A stretch of DNA of 64,000 nt from assembly GCF_049897565.1 (NCBI RefSeq), contig NZ_JAFCWM010000008.1, positions 1 through 64,000 of the forward strand, written 5' to 3'. The notes under the pieces were generated by a model, which was given only the letters and a program-made list of their open reading frames with translations, was not told where the DNA came from and searched no databases. Below, piece after piece: positions 24,121 through 33,708 of the stretch (within the stretch, counting starts at the first letter, position 1; every line of letters starts with the position of its first letter). Origin of the DNA: JAFCUW01 sp049897565. Lineage in GTDB: Bacteria > Pseudomonadota > Gammaproteobacteria > Burkholderiales > Burkholderiaceae_D. The translations under genes and the position numbers were made by a program.

Positions 24121-25290
24121 TCAGCAAGCTACGTGCATGCTTGGCGCGCCGGTCTCCACGCGGTCGCGCCCGGCGCTCTTGGCCGCGTACAGCGCGTGAT
24201 CGGCGCGCGCCAGCGCCGAGTTGATGTGCTCGTTGGGGCCGATCACCACCACGCCGATACTCACCGTCATCGTGTACTGGTTACCGCTGGTGGGCAGCAC
24301 GGCCGCCGACACCGCGCTGCGCAGCCGCTCTGCGGCCTGCATGGCGCCTTCGAGGTCGGTGCCCGGCAGCACCAGCGCAAATTCCTCGCCGCCGAGCCGG
24401 CCCATGATGTCGTGCTCGCGCAAGGCAGTGCGGGCGGTGTCGGCGAACACGCACAGCGCTTCGTCGCCGGTGGCGTGGCCGAAGCGGTCGTTGAGCTTCT
24501 TGAAGTGGTCGATGTCGACCATCATCAGCGAAATCGGGCTGCGCAGGCGCGTGGCCAGCAGGCGCGCACTTTCGGTGCGCTCGAAGAAGGCGCGCCGGTT
24601 CACCAGGCCCGTCAGGCTGTCCGTGGTGGCCAGCAGCGCCATCGTGCGGTCGTCCTCTTCCTTGCACAGCAGCAGGAAGCCGAAGCTGTTGACGATCATC
24701 AGCAGGAAACCGGCGACGAACGTCATGCTGTTGACCAGCCCCGGCGTGAACATTGTCATCTGGCCTTGCACCATGCCGGTGTAGCCGCGCAGGCCGATGG
24801 CGCAGAAGAAGATCAGGTCGTTGACCCCGATCAGGCGTCGCAACAGCGAGTAGCTCTTGTCCGGACGCAGCAAAATCGACGCCATGGCGCCGGTGTAGAG
24901 CGCGATAATGATCGACATCAGCACCATCGCCTGGTTGCTCGACGCCCCGCCGTAACGCGCGCTATGAAAGATCAACAGCGCCAGCACCGTGCACGGTACC
25001 AGCACCGGCTTCCAGCCAGCGAAGCGGAAGAAAATGCAATACGCGGCCAGTTCGAGGGCGGTGCCGACTATCATCGCGGTATTGGCGAACAGCGGCACGA
25101 CAAAGTAAGGCAGGTCGGGATGCAGCCAGCCGAGCAGGTGGGCGCAACCGAGCACCACCTTGGCCCAGGCCCACACGCGCAGGGCCGCGGGCATGGGGGC
25201 CGAACGCGCATAGCCAGCCACCAGCATGGCGAAGCCAATATTGCCGATGGCGAGCACCAGCATAAAGGTCCTGATATCGATCACTGCCAT
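24121..25290 (-). CDS. membrane-bound diguanylate cyclase
   Basis: Makes cyclic di-GMP from two GTP. The 389-residue product has an N-terminal region of about 200 residues with six or seven hydrophobic segments (MAVIDIRTFMLVLAIGNIGF ...). A C-terminal GGDEF domain of about 165 residues follows, with DSLTGLVNRRAFFE, DIDHFKKLNDRFGHATGDEA and the active-site motif RLGGEEFAL (GGEEF, the active variant). No RxxD inhibitory site is evident before the motif. The ATG at 25290 is close behind GAGGA. It is a single gene, not in an obvious operon. Confidence 0.92.
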   Translation of the reverse strand: MAVIDIRTFMLVLAIGNIGFAMLVAGYARSAPMPAALRVWAWAKVVLGCAHLLGWLHPDLPYFVVPLFANTAMIVGTALELAAYCIFFRFAGWKPVLVPCTVLALLIFHSARYGGASSNQAMVLMSIIIALYTGAMASILLRPDKSYSLLRRLIGVNDLIFFCAIGLRGYTGMVQGQMTMFTPGLVNSMTFVAGFLLMIVNSFGFLLLCKEEDDRTMALLATTDSLTGLVNRRAFFERTESARLLATRLRSPISLMMVDIDHFKKLNDRFGHATGDEALCVFADTARTALREHDIMGRLGGEEFALVLPGTDLEGAMQAAERLRSAVSAAVLPTSGNQYTMTVSIGVVVIGPNEHINSALARADHALYAAKSAGRDRVETGAPSMHVAC

Positions 25291-25510
25291 TCCTCGTGGG
25301 TGGGCGTGCCTGTTGCTAATTTTTTGGCAACAACGAGGCCGTTGAACTAGGCGGATCGAGGGTGCGACCCGACGCCGAGGCAGATGCCTAAATTGCCACA
25401 TGTGTTTCCTTGTGGAACTATATCACACGGCATTTGAATGGGACGTTTTGATTTAGTGCGCGGGGTCTAATTATGATGCGTCATCGCCGCAGGGATGACG
25501 GCCGCTTCCC

Positions 25511-25535
25511 CGCGCCGGGCGTTGCACCCGGCGCG
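25511..25535 (-). terminator. GC-rich hairpin at the end of the YgiQ gene
   Basis: CGCGCCGGG and CCCGGCGCG form a perfect 9-bp stem with a 7-base loop, 10 bases past the stop of the YgiQ-like gene. There is no T run, so it may stop transcription weakly or protect the mRNA end. Confidence 0.45.
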
Positions 25536-25544
25536 AGTTGGCAC

Positions 25545-27833
25545 TTACTTGCGGCCGGCGCGGCCTTTTTGCTGCGGGGCCGCGGCGGCCTTCGGCTTGG
25601 TCTTGATGGTCGCCAGGATCGACGGCCGCACCTTTGACTCGGGAGCGATGAACGGCGTCGGCGCAATCGCCCGTGCGCTGACGCGCTTGGGCGCAGCGGC
25701 AAACTTGTCGAGCGTGCCGGCGCCCGACGTCTGGCGCTTGCGCTCGCCGGCGGCCAGGCCGCCGTCTTCGGACGCCTGCCAGCTCGGCACCAGGTGCTTG
25801 TCGCCATTTCCGATCAGGTCGCCACGGCCCATCTTCACCAAGGTCTCGCGCAGGATCGGCCAGTTGGCCGGATCCTGGTAGCGCAAGAACGCCTTGTGCG
25901 CGCGCCGCACCTTGCCGCTCTTGGCAGTCTCGACCACTTCGGAATCGGCCGTCACCTTCTTCAGCGGATTCTTGCGCGAGTGGTACATCGTCGTCGCCAT
26001 CGCCATCGGCGTCGGCATGAAGGTCTGCACCTGGTCGAGCTTGAAGTTGTTCTTCTTCAGCCACAGCGCCAGGTTCAACATGTCCTCGTCCGTCGTGCCC
26101 GGGTGGGCGGCGATGAAGTAAGGAATCAGGTACTGCTTCTTGCCCGCCTCCAAAGAAAACTTGTCGAACATCGCCTTGAACTCGTCGTAGGCGCCGATGC
26201 CCGGCTTCATCATCTTCGACAAGGTGCCTTCTTCGGTGTGCTCCGGCGCGATCTTCAGCAGGCCGCCGACGTGGTGGGTCACCAGCTCCTTGACGTACTC
26301 GGGCGAACGCACCGCCAGGTCGTAGCGCAAGCCCGAGCTGATCAGCACTTTCTTGATGCCGGGAATGGCGCGCGCCTTGCGGTACAGCGAGATCAGCTTG
26401 CTGTGGTCGGTGCCCAGGTTGACGCAGATGGTCGGGTACACGCACGACAGGCGGCGGCACGATTCCTCGATCGTCTTTTCCTTGCAGGCCAGCCGGTACA
26501 TGTTGGCGGTCGGGCCGCCCATGTCGGAAATGGTGCCGGTGAAACCCTTTGTCTTGTCGCGGATGTGCTCGATCTCGCGCAGGATCGACGGCTCGCTGCG
26601 GCTCTGGATGATGCGGCCCTCGTGCTCGGTGATCGAACAGAAGGTGCAGCCGCCGAAGCAGCCGCGCATGATGTTGACCGAGAAGCGGATCATGTCCCAC
26701 GCGGGAATCTTCGCCTTGCCGTAGCTCGGGTGCGGCGCGCGCGCGTAGTTCATGTCGTAGACGCCGTCCATCTCGTCCATGGCCAGCGGCAGCGGCGGCG
26801 GGTTGAGCCAGACGTCGCGCTCGCCGTGCGCCTGCACCATCGCACGCGCGTTGCCCGGATTGCTTTCGAGGTGGAACACGCGCGAGGCGTGCGCGTACAT
26901 CACCGGGTCGTCCTTGACGACGTCGTAGGCCGGCAGGCGCACCACGGTCTTGTCGTGCTTTTCCTTGGCCAGCGCGAGGCGCTCCTCGCGCGACATGATG
27001 CGGATCGGCTTGATCACCTCCGGCGCCGCGCCGGCGTTGTCGGTCGCGCACGCGGTCTTGTCTTCCTGAGCCATCGCATACGGATCGGGATGGGCGTCGA
27101 CCTTGCCGGGCACGTCGACGCGGGTCGAGTTGGCCACGGTCCAGTCGTCGGCCGGCAGCCAGCCGGCGGGCGCCATGAAGGCGGTGCCGCGCAGGTCGCG
27201 GATGTCGCGGATGTTTTCGCCGGCCGCCAGGCGGTTGGTCAGGTCGACCAGCGCGCGCTCGGCGTTACCGAACAGCAGCAGGTCGGCCTTCGAATCGGGC
27301 AGCACCGAGCGGCGCACCTTGTCGGACCAGTAATCGTAATGGGCGATGCGGCGCAGCGACGCCTCGATCGAGCCGATGATGACCGGCACGTCCGGGTAGG
27401 CTTCGCGCGCGCGCTGGGCGTACACGGTGACGGTGCGGTCGGGACGCTTGTTCGGCTCGCCGTTGGGCGTGTAGGCGTCGTCGGAACGGATCTTGCGGTC
27501 GGCCGTGTAGCGGTTGACCATCGAGTCCATGTTGCCGGCGGTGACGCCGAAATACAGGTTTGGTTTACCGAGCGCGCGAAACGGCTCGGCCGACAGCCAG
27601 TCCGGCTGGGCAATGATGCCGACCCGAAAGCCTTGCGCCTCGAGCAGGCGGCCGACCAGCGCCATGCCGAAGCTCGGGTGGTCGATATAGGCGTCGCCGG
27701 TGACGAGGATGACATCGCACGAATCCCAGCCGAGCGCGTCCATTTCGACGCGGGACATCGGCAGAAAAGGCGCAGAGGCAGCGCGGCTAGACCGCTTCGG
27801 GACGGTCGCAAACAGGTTGATTGGGGAGCTCAT
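25545..27833 (-). CDS. YgiQ family radical SAM protein
   Basis: A 762-residue member of the YgiQ (UPF0313) radical-SAM family. The N-terminal domain (about residues 1-300, beginning after FLPMSRVEMDALGWDSCDVI) is followed by a radical-SAM core. The core carries the cluster-binding motif CFGGCTFC (about residue 385) and downstream strands such as GTDHSKLISLYRKARAIPGI and HVGGLLKIAPEHTEEGTLS. The C-terminus is a basic Ala/Lys-rich tail (KTKPKAAAAPQQKGRAGRK). The substrate of the family is not established. Confidence 0.92.
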   Translation of the reverse strand: MSSPINLFATVPKRSSRAASAPFLPMSRVEMDALGWDSCDVILVTGDAYIDHPSFGMALVGRLLEAQGFRVGIIAQPDWLSAEPFRALGKPNLYFGVTAGNMDSMVNRYTADRKIRSDDAYTPNGEPNKRPDRTVTVYAQRAREAYPDVPVIIGSIEASLRRIAHYDYWSDKVRRSVLPDSKADLLLFGNAERALVDLTNRLAAGENIRDIRDLRGTAFMAPAGWLPADDWTVANSTRVDVPGKVDAHPDPYAMAQEDKTACATDNAGAAPEVIKPIRIMSREERLALAKEKHDKTVVRLPAYDVVKDDPVMYAHASRVFHLESNPGNARAMVQAHGERDVWLNPPPLPLAMDEMDGVYDMNYARAPHPSYGKAKIPAWDMIRFSVNIMRGCFGGCTFCSITEHEGRIIQSRSEPSILREIEHIRDKTKGFTGTISDMGGPTANMYRLACKEKTIEESCRRLSCVYPTICVNLGTDHSKLISLYRKARAIPGIKKVLISSGLRYDLAVRSPEYVKELVTHHVGGLLKIAPEHTEEGTLSKMMKPGIGAYDEFKAMFDKFSLEAGKKQYLIPYFIAAHPGTTDEDMLNLALWLKKNNFKLDQVQTFMPTPMAMATTMYHSRKNPLKKVTADSEVVETAKSGKVRRAHKAFLRYQDPANWPILRETLVKMGRGDLIGNGDKHLVPSWQASEDGGLAAGERKRQTSGAGTLDKFAAAPKRVSARAIAPTPFIAPESKVRPSILATIKTKPKAAAAPQQKGRAGRK

Positions 27834-27951
27834 TGGGCCGCATTGTACCGGAAAACGCCGCGGGAAGCCGCGAGGCGGGCAGTTTCCGTTGCCAACTCAT
27901 GCACAAAAACGTCTTACTTTTCAATAGCTTGCGGATTTCGCGTCTGGGCTA

Positions 27952-27975
27952 TGACCCCTAAGGGTCAGACCCCGG
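27952..27975. repeat. GGGTCAGACCCC-type repeat
   Basis: TGACCC and GGGTCA flank a 4-base centre and continue into GGGTCAGACCCC. It lies just past the DUF4404 stop codon. Confidence 0.65.
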
Positions 27976-27993
27976 TGTGGCTGGCGGCGACCC

Positions 27994-28293
27994 TCAGATA
28001 CCCATATTTGCCAGAATCGTGCCCAACTCGCGCAGCGCGGGCTCCAGCCGAGGGTGCTTGGCGGCGAACTTGGCGGTGATTTCCTGCGAGCGCTCGGCCA
28101 GCCCGTACGTCGTCGTTTCTTCGGCATCGACGCCGGCGTCTTCGGCCATGCGGCGGTCGAGCAAGGTCTTGATGTCGCCGTCGAGCTGGCGCAGCAGGTC
28201 TTTCAGTTCCGCGTCCACCTCGCCCGTGCTGGCCAGGTCGGCGTGCAGGGTCTTCAGATGCTGCTTCAGGTTCGATGCGTTTTCGTTCAACAT
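27994..28293 (-). CDS. DUF4404 family protein
   Basis: A 99-residue, mostly alpha-helical, charged cytosolic protein matching the DUF4404 pattern (LNENASNLKQHLKTLHADL ... AKHPRLEPALRELGTILANMGI). The function of the family is unknown. It lies 12 bases downstream of the VF530 gene on the same strand, forming a small operon. Confidence 0.82.
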   Translation of the reverse strand: MLNENASNLKQHLKTLHADLASTGEVDAELKDLLRQLDGDIKTLLDRRMAEDAGVDAEETTTYGLAERSQEITAKFAAKHPRLEPALRELGTILANMGI

Positions 28294-28305
28294 GGTCGTC
28301 TCGCT

Positions 28306-28518
28306 TTATGGGGTGAACTGCGTCTGCAGGTATAACTCTTCGACCTTGGCGCGCGCCCACGGCGTCTTGCGCAGGAACTTCAGGCTCGACTTGATGCTCG
28401 GGTCGCTGAGGAAACAGTTGATGTCGATGCGCTTGCCGAGCTGCTCCCAGCCGTAGTGGTCGACCAAGCGCGTCAGGATCGCTTCCAGGGTGATGCCGTG
28501 TAATTCCTGAACACTCAT
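28306..28518 (-). CDS. VF530 family DNA-binding protein
   Basis: A 70-residue protein of the VF530 family (MSVQELHGITLEAILTRLVD ... SDPSIKSSLKFLRKTPWARA), a small helical fold reported to bind DNA. The ATG at 28518 is chosen because family similarity starts there. It precedes the DUF4404 gene. Confidence 0.87.
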   Translation of the reverse strand: MSVQELHGITLEAILTRLVDHYGWEQLGKRIDINCFLSDPSIKSSLKFLRKTPWARAKVEELYLQTQFTP

Positions 28519-28585
28519 TGCGGCGAAGTTTCCTTGGGTTGTTGTGAGAAAGTATATACCGTATCGTCGTCGCCGGCAGCTACAC

Positions 28586-28629
28586 CGGGGTCTGACGGCG
28601 ACGCCGAGTCCCAACCGGGTCAGGCCCCA
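28586..28629. repeat. CCGGGGTCTGAC / GGGTCAGGCCCC intergenic repeat
   Basis: Two inverted cores lie between the M3 peptidase stop and the VF530 start. They belong to the dispersed hairpin family and could terminate the peptidase transcript. Confidence 0.65.
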
Positions 28630-28636
28630 GACCGGA

Positions 28637-30760
28637 TCAGTTCGCCGTCAGCCCGCGCTTTTCGAGCAGCGGCTCGATCTTCGCTTCGCGGCCGCGGAAG
28701 CCGCGGTACATGTCCATCGCATCCATCGTGCCGCCGCGCGAGAGCAGCTTCTTGCGGAAGTGGTCGCCATTCTTTCGCGTCAGGCCGCCGTTTTCCTTGA
28801 ACCACTCGACGGTGTCGGCGTCGAGCTTTTCGGCCCACAGGTAGCCGTAGTAGCCGGCCGAGTAGCCGCCGGAGAACACGTGCGAGAAATAGGTACTGCG
28901 GTAACGCGTCGGCACCGGCCCGAAATCGACGCCGGCTTCCTTCAGCGCGGCCGCTTCGAACGCGAGCACGTCCGTCGGCACATTGTTCACGCCGACCTGG
29001 TGCCAGCGCTGGTCAAGGATCGACGCTGCCAGGTACTCGGTGGTGCGGAAGCCTTCGTTGAACTTCTTGGCGGCCAGCACCTTGTCGAGCAATTCCTGCG
29101 GCATCGGCGCGCCGGTCTGGTAATGCTTGGCGTAGTTGCGCAGCACTTCCGGCCACACTGCCCACATCTCGTTGACCTGCGACGGGAACTCGACGAAGTC
29201 GCGCGGCACGCGGGTGCCGGAGAAGCGCGGATACTTCACGTCGGAAAACATGCCGTGCAAGGCGTGACCGAATTCGTGGAACAAGGTGCGCAGTTCGTCG
29301 AACGTCAGCAAGGTCGGCTCGCCGGCGCTCGGTTTCGGAATGTTGAGGTGGTTGCCGATCACCGGATGGGTGCCCAGCAGGCGCGACTGGCCGACGTAGG
29401 CATTCATCCACGCGCCGCCGCGCTTGTTGCCACGCGCGTACATGTCGGCAATGAAAATGGCCAGCTGTTTGCCGTTGGCATCAAACACGTCGAACACGCG
29501 CACGTCCGGATCGTACACCGGCAGGTCCTTGCGCTCCTTGAACGACAGCCCATACAGCTTGCCGGCAGCGAAGAACACGCCGTCGGTCAGCACGCTGTTG
29601 AGTTCGAAGTACGGGCGCAGCTGCGCCTCGTCGAAATTGAAGCGCGCGGCGCGCACCTTGTCGGAGTAGAACGACCAGTCCTGGGCGGCGACCTGGAAGC
29701 CGCCCTTGTCGGCGTCGATTACCTTCTGGATCTCGGCCGCTTCCTTGCGCGCGTTGGCCACTGCCGGCTTGGCAAATTCGCCGAGCAGCTTGTTGACGGC
29801 GCCGGTGTCGCGCGCGGTCTGGTCTTCCAGCACATAGGCGGCGTGGCTCGGGTAGCCGAGCAGCGCGGCGCGCTGGGCGCGCAGGGTCGCCAGCTTGACG
29901 ATGATGGCGCGGTTGTCGAAATCGCCGCCCTTGCTGCCGCGGCCGAGCGATGCGTCGAGCAGGCGCTGGCGCGTGGTGCGGTTGGTCAGCACAGCCAGCG
30001 ACGCCTGGCCGCTGGTGTTGACGACCGGCACAACGAACTTGCCCGCCAGGCCGCGCTTGGTCGCTTCGGCGGCGGCGGCGTCGATCGCTTTTTCCGTCAT
30101 GCCGGCCAGTTCGGCGCGGGTGTCGACCACCAGCGCGGACGCGTTCGCTTCCTTCAGCACATTCTGGCTGAACGTTGTCTGCAGGCTGGCCAGTTCGGCG
30201 TTGAAGGCCTTCAGCTTGTCCTTGTCGGCGGCCGACAGGCGCGCGCCGGCGCGCACGAAGTCGGTGTTGTAGCGGTCGAGCAGATACAGCGACTCGGCGT
30301 CGAGGCCAAGCTTGGCGCGCTTGTCGTGCAGCGTCTTGATGCGGGCGAACAGCTTCGGGTTCAGGCGGATGGCGTCGCTGTGGGCAGCCTGCTTCGGCGC
30401 CAGGTCGCGGTCGAGCGCCTGCATCGTCTCGTTGGTGTTGGCGCCGGACAGGTTGCCGAACACGCTGCTCACGCGCGACAGCAACTGGCCGGAACGCTCC
30501 ATCGCAACGATCGTGTTTTCAAACGTGGCCGGCTTTGGATTGTTGGCGATCGCGGCGATTTCGAGTGCCTGCACGCGCATGCCTTCGGCGAAGGCCGGGG
30601 CGAAGTCTTCGTTCTTGATCTTGTCGAAGGCGGGGTACTGGAATGGCAGCGGGCTTTGCTTGGCGAAAGGGTTGCTGGCGTCGAAGGCGGCAACGGGGGC
30701 CGCTACAGCGAAAGGCATTGCAAGTGCGGCGGCGATCAGCAGTAGTCGTGGTCGGGTCAT
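28637..30760 (-). CDS. M3 family metallopeptidase (peptidyl-dipeptidase Dcp-like), copy 1
   Basis: A zinc peptidase of the thimet-oligopeptidase family; Dcp-type enzymes release dipeptides from the C-terminus of peptides. The 707-residue product starts at the ATG at 30760, which opens a signal peptide (MTRPRLLLIAAALAMPFAVA). The zinc site HEFGH, within FHEFGHALHGMFSDVKYP, is near residue 495, with the third ligand Glu in the following helix (FVEFPSQVNEMW). It is closely similar to the next gene along its whole length, so the pair is a tandem duplication. Confidence 0.93.
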   Translation of the reverse strand: MTRPRLLLIAAALAMPFAVAAPVAAFDASNPFAKQSPLPFQYPAFDKIKNEDFAPAFAEGMRVQALEIAAIANNPKPATFENTIVAMERSGQLLSRVSSVFGNLSGANTNETMQALDRDLAPKQAAHSDAIRLNPKLFARIKTLHDKRAKLGLDAESLYLLDRYNTDFVRAGARLSAADKDKLKAFNAELASLQTTFSQNVLKEANASALVVDTRAELAGMTEKAIDAAAAEATKRGLAGKFVVPVVNTSGQASLAVLTNRTTRQRLLDASLGRGSKGGDFDNRAIIVKLATLRAQRAALLGYPSHAAYVLEDQTARDTGAVNKLLGEFAKPAVANARKEAAEIQKVIDADKGGFQVAAQDWSFYSDKVRAARFNFDEAQLRPYFELNSVLTDGVFFAAGKLYGLSFKERKDLPVYDPDVRVFDVFDANGKQLAIFIADMYARGNKRGGAWMNAYVGQSRLLGTHPVIGNHLNIPKPSAGEPTLLTFDELRTLFHEFGHALHGMFSDVKYPRFSGTRVPRDFVEFPSQVNEMWAVWPEVLRNYAKHYQTGAPMPQELLDKVLAAKKFNEGFRTTEYLAASILDQRWHQVGVNNVPTDVLAFEAAALKEAGVDFGPVPTRYRSTYFSHVFSGGYSAGYYGYLWAEKLDADTVEWFKENGGLTRKNGDHFRKKLLSRGGTMDAMDMYRGFRGREAKIEPLLEKRGLTAN

Positions 30761-30841
30761 GAATTTTTTCTTGGCTGGTTTAGCTGAATTGGCTGAACGG
30801 GGTCCCCGCCTGCGCGAGGACCCCATGTTGTGGATTTGAGC

Positions 30842-32977
30842 TTACTGCGCCGTCAGGCCGCGGCGCTCGAGCAGCGGCTCGATCTTCGCATCGCGACCAC
30901 GGAAGCTGTGGAACATGTCCATCGCATCCATCGTGCCGCCGCGCGACAGCAGCGTCTTGCGGAAGTGGTCGCCGTTCTTGCGCGTCAGCCCGCCGTTTTC
31001 CTTGAACCACTCGACCGTGTCGGCGTCGAGCTTTTCGCTCCACAGGTAGGCGTAGTAGCCGGCCGAATAACCGCCGGAGAAACTGTGCGAGAAGTACGTC
31101 GTGCGGTAGCGCGGCGGCACCGGCGCGAAGTCGATGCCGGCCTCCTTCAGCGCGGCGGCCTCAAAGCTGAGCACGTCCGTCGGCACCTGCGCCGGCGTCA
31201 GCTGGTGCCAGCGCTGGTCGATCAGCGACGCGGCCAGGTATTCGGTCGTCATGAAGCCCTGGTTGAATTTCTTCGCGGCGACTACCTTGTCGAGCAATTC
31301 CTTCGGCATCGGCGCGCCGGTCTTGTAGTGGCGGGCGTAGTTGGCCAGCACTTCCGGCCACAGCGCCCACATCTCGTTGACCTGCGACGGGTACTCGACG
31401 AAGTCGCGCGGCACGTTGGTGCCGGAAAAGCGCGGGAACTTCACGTTCGAGAACATGCCGTGCAGCGCGTGGCCGAACTCGTGGAAGGTCGTCTTGACTT
31501 CATCGTACGTCAGCAAGGTCGGTTCGCCCGCCGGCGGCTTCGGAATGTTGAGGTGATTGGCCACCACGGAATGCGTGCCCATCAGGCCCGACTGCGACAC
31601 GTATTCGTTCATCCATGCGCCGCCCTGCTTGTTGCTGCGCGCGTACATGTCGGCCAGGAAAATGGCCAGTTGCTTGCCGTTCGCATCGAACACGTCAAAC
31701 ACGCGCACGTCCGGGTTGTACACCGGCAGGTCCTTGCGCTCCTTGAACGTCAGGCCGTACAGCTTGCCGGCGGCAAAGAACACGCCCTTCTCCAGCACGT
31801 TGTTCAGCTCGAAATATGGCTTCAGCTGGTTCTCGTCGAAGTTGAACTGCGCCGCGCGCACCTTGTCGGTGTACAGGTCCCAGTCGGCCGCCGAAATCTG
31901 GAAGGTGCCCTTGTCGGCGGCGATCATCTTCTGGATCTCGGACGCTTCCTTGCGCGCGTTGGTGACGGCCGGCTTGGCCAACTCGGCCAGCAGCTTGTTG
32001 ACCGCGCCGGTGGTCTTGGCGGTCTGGTCTTCCAGCGAATAGGCGGCGTAGTTCGGATAGCCGAGCAGAGTTGCACGTTCGGCGCGCAGCTTGGCCAGGC
32101 GGGTGACGACGGTGCGATTGTCGAATTCGCCGCCGCGGCTGCCGCGCGCCATCGATGCCGCCATCAGGCGCTCGCGCACGGCGCGGTTGGTCAGCAGCGC
32201 AGTTGGCGGCTGCCCGGTGGTGTTCATCAGCGCGACGACAAACTTGCCGTCCATGCCGCGCTTTTTCGCCTCCGCCGCAGCGGCGTCGATGGCCGCCTCC
32301 GACATGCCGGCCAGCTCGGCGCGGGTGTCGACGACCAGCGCCGACGCGTTAATTTCCTTCAGCACGTTCTGGGTGAAGGTCGTCTGCAAGGTGGCGATTT
32401 CGCCGTTGAACGCTTTCAGCTTGACCTTGTCGGCAGCGGAGAGCTTGGCGCCCGCGCGCACGAAGTCCTTGTTGTAGCGCTCGAGCAGGTAGGCCGATTC
32501 GGCATCGAGGCCCAGCTTGGTGCGCTTGTCGTACAGCGACTTGACGCGCTGGTACAGCTTGGCGTTGAGGAAGATGGCATCGTTGTGCGCGGCCAGCTTC
32601 GGCGACATTTCGCGGTCGATTTCGTCGAGCTTGTCGTTGGTGTTAGCGCCCTGCAGGTTGGCGAACGTGGTCGCCACGCGCGTCAGCAGCTGGCCCGAGC
32701 GCTCCATCGCGACGATCGTGTTGTCGAACGTTGCCGGCTTCGGATTGTTGGCGATGCCGTCGATCTCGCGCAGTTGTTCGCGCATGCCCGCCGCGAAGGC
32801 CGGCACGAAATGCTCGTCCTTGATCTTGTCGAAGGCCGGGTAATGGAATGGCAAGGTGCTCAGTTTGGCGAACGGGTTCGACGCTTCCAGCGCGGTCACA
32901 GGGGCGGCCGGGGCGGCGAAGACAGGTTGGATGAAGGCGAGACTGGCGGCAACGATCAGCAGGTGTGGACGGTTCAT
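30842..32977 (-). CDS. M3 family metallopeptidase (peptidyl-dipeptidase Dcp-like), copy 2
   Basis: The 711-residue paralogue of the gene 81 bases downstream, in the same orientation. A signal peptide (MNRPHLLIVAASLAFIQPVF, then AAPAAP) suggests periplasmic peptide turnover. The zinc motif HEFGH (within FHEFGHALHGMFSNVKFP) and FVEYPSQVNEMWALWPEVL are intact, as is the substrate-loop sequence SHSFSGGYSAGYYAYLWSEK. Both copies appear functional, with differences spread along the length. The start is the ATG at 32977, where the signal peptide begins. Confidence 0.93.
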   Translation of the reverse strand: MNRPHLLIVAASLAFIQPVFAAPAAPVTALEASNPFAKLSTLPFHYPAFDKIKDEHFVPAFAAGMREQLREIDGIANNPKPATFDNTIVAMERSGQLLTRVATTFANLQGANTNDKLDEIDREMSPKLAAHNDAIFLNAKLYQRVKSLYDKRTKLGLDAESAYLLERYNKDFVRAGAKLSAADKVKLKAFNGEIATLQTTFTQNVLKEINASALVVDTRAELAGMSEAAIDAAAAEAKKRGMDGKFVVALMNTTGQPPTALLTNRAVRERLMAASMARGSRGGEFDNRTVVTRLAKLRAERATLLGYPNYAAYSLEDQTAKTTGAVNKLLAELAKPAVTNARKEASEIQKMIAADKGTFQISAADWDLYTDKVRAAQFNFDENQLKPYFELNNVLEKGVFFAAGKLYGLTFKERKDLPVYNPDVRVFDVFDANGKQLAIFLADMYARSNKQGGAWMNEYVSQSGLMGTHSVVANHLNIPKPPAGEPTLLTYDEVKTTFHEFGHALHGMFSNVKFPRFSGTNVPRDFVEYPSQVNEMWALWPEVLANYARHYKTGAPMPKELLDKVVAAKKFNQGFMTTEYLAASLIDQRWHQLTPAQVPTDVLSFEAAALKEAGIDFAPVPPRYRTTYFSHSFSGGYSAGYYAYLWSEKLDADTVEWFKENGGLTRKNGDHFRKTLLSRGGTMDAMDMFHSFRGRDAKIEPLLERRGLTAQ

Positions 32978-33081
32978 GGCATCTTTCACGGGCGCTTGGG
33001 GACGCTGCCGCTCGGTAAGCGGCAGCACATGGGTTCGTGATGATATCAGGATGACCTGGCGCCGTCACTGCGCCCGCGGCG

Positions 33082-33708
33082 TCAGTGTTTCAGGCGGCTT
33101 TCGATGCGGCTGTCGGGAATCAGCCACATGATCGCTACACATATGTATATGCCGAATCCGAGCAACGGATGCAGCAGCGACAGGCCGATGCCGAGTATGT
33201 ACAGCACGATCGATATCCAGCCCTTGCGGTCCTTGCCGATGGCTTCAGCCAGGGCGGCGTTTTCGCTGTGATGCGCGAACAGGCTGCGCGCCAGGATCGA
33301 GTAGGCGACGGCGCACATCAGTAGCACCACGCCGTAGTCGTCGACCGGCATGGTCTGGAAATGGTTCTCCCCCATCCAGCCGGTGACGAACGGCAGCAGC
33401 GACAGCCAGAACAGCAGGTGCAGGTGAGGAAGCACAGGGCGTTGATTTCGATCTGGGTGAAATGTACGCAACCGCAACTTACTCACCTGTTGCATCTGAT
33501 CACCCGAAGCCCATCGATCCTTTGCTACGAAAAAGGAGTGGCCAGCAATCATTGTACTGTCGACGAGGACATTGATTCCGTTAGCGATATTTGCAGGCTT
33601 CGTTGAAGACAGCGGTACTACCATGCAGCCCTCCTCCATCTTGCCGTTCAAAACGATGACCAGGCGCTCCTTCACCATTTCAGGCGGCAGGCGCCCACTC
33701 GACGTCAA
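33082..33708 (-). pseudogene. chimeric frame: PemK-like fragment joined to TMEM175-like C-terminus
   Basis: One 208-residue frame appears to join two unrelated remnants. The C-terminal half (from about LHLLFWLSLLPFVTGWMGEN to ICVAIMWLIPDSRIE) matches the second half of bacterial TMEM175/DUF1211 potassium-channel-like proteins, with three hydrophobic segments; the first half of that family is missing. The N-terminal half (PPEMVKERLVIVLNGKMEEG, CMVVPLSSTKP, DRWASGDQMQQVSKLRL) resembles PemK/MazF-type toxins. The frame starts at a TTG and is open further upstream without an ATG. It sits at the edge of the lower-GC segment. Whether any product is made is unknown. Confidence 0.45.
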
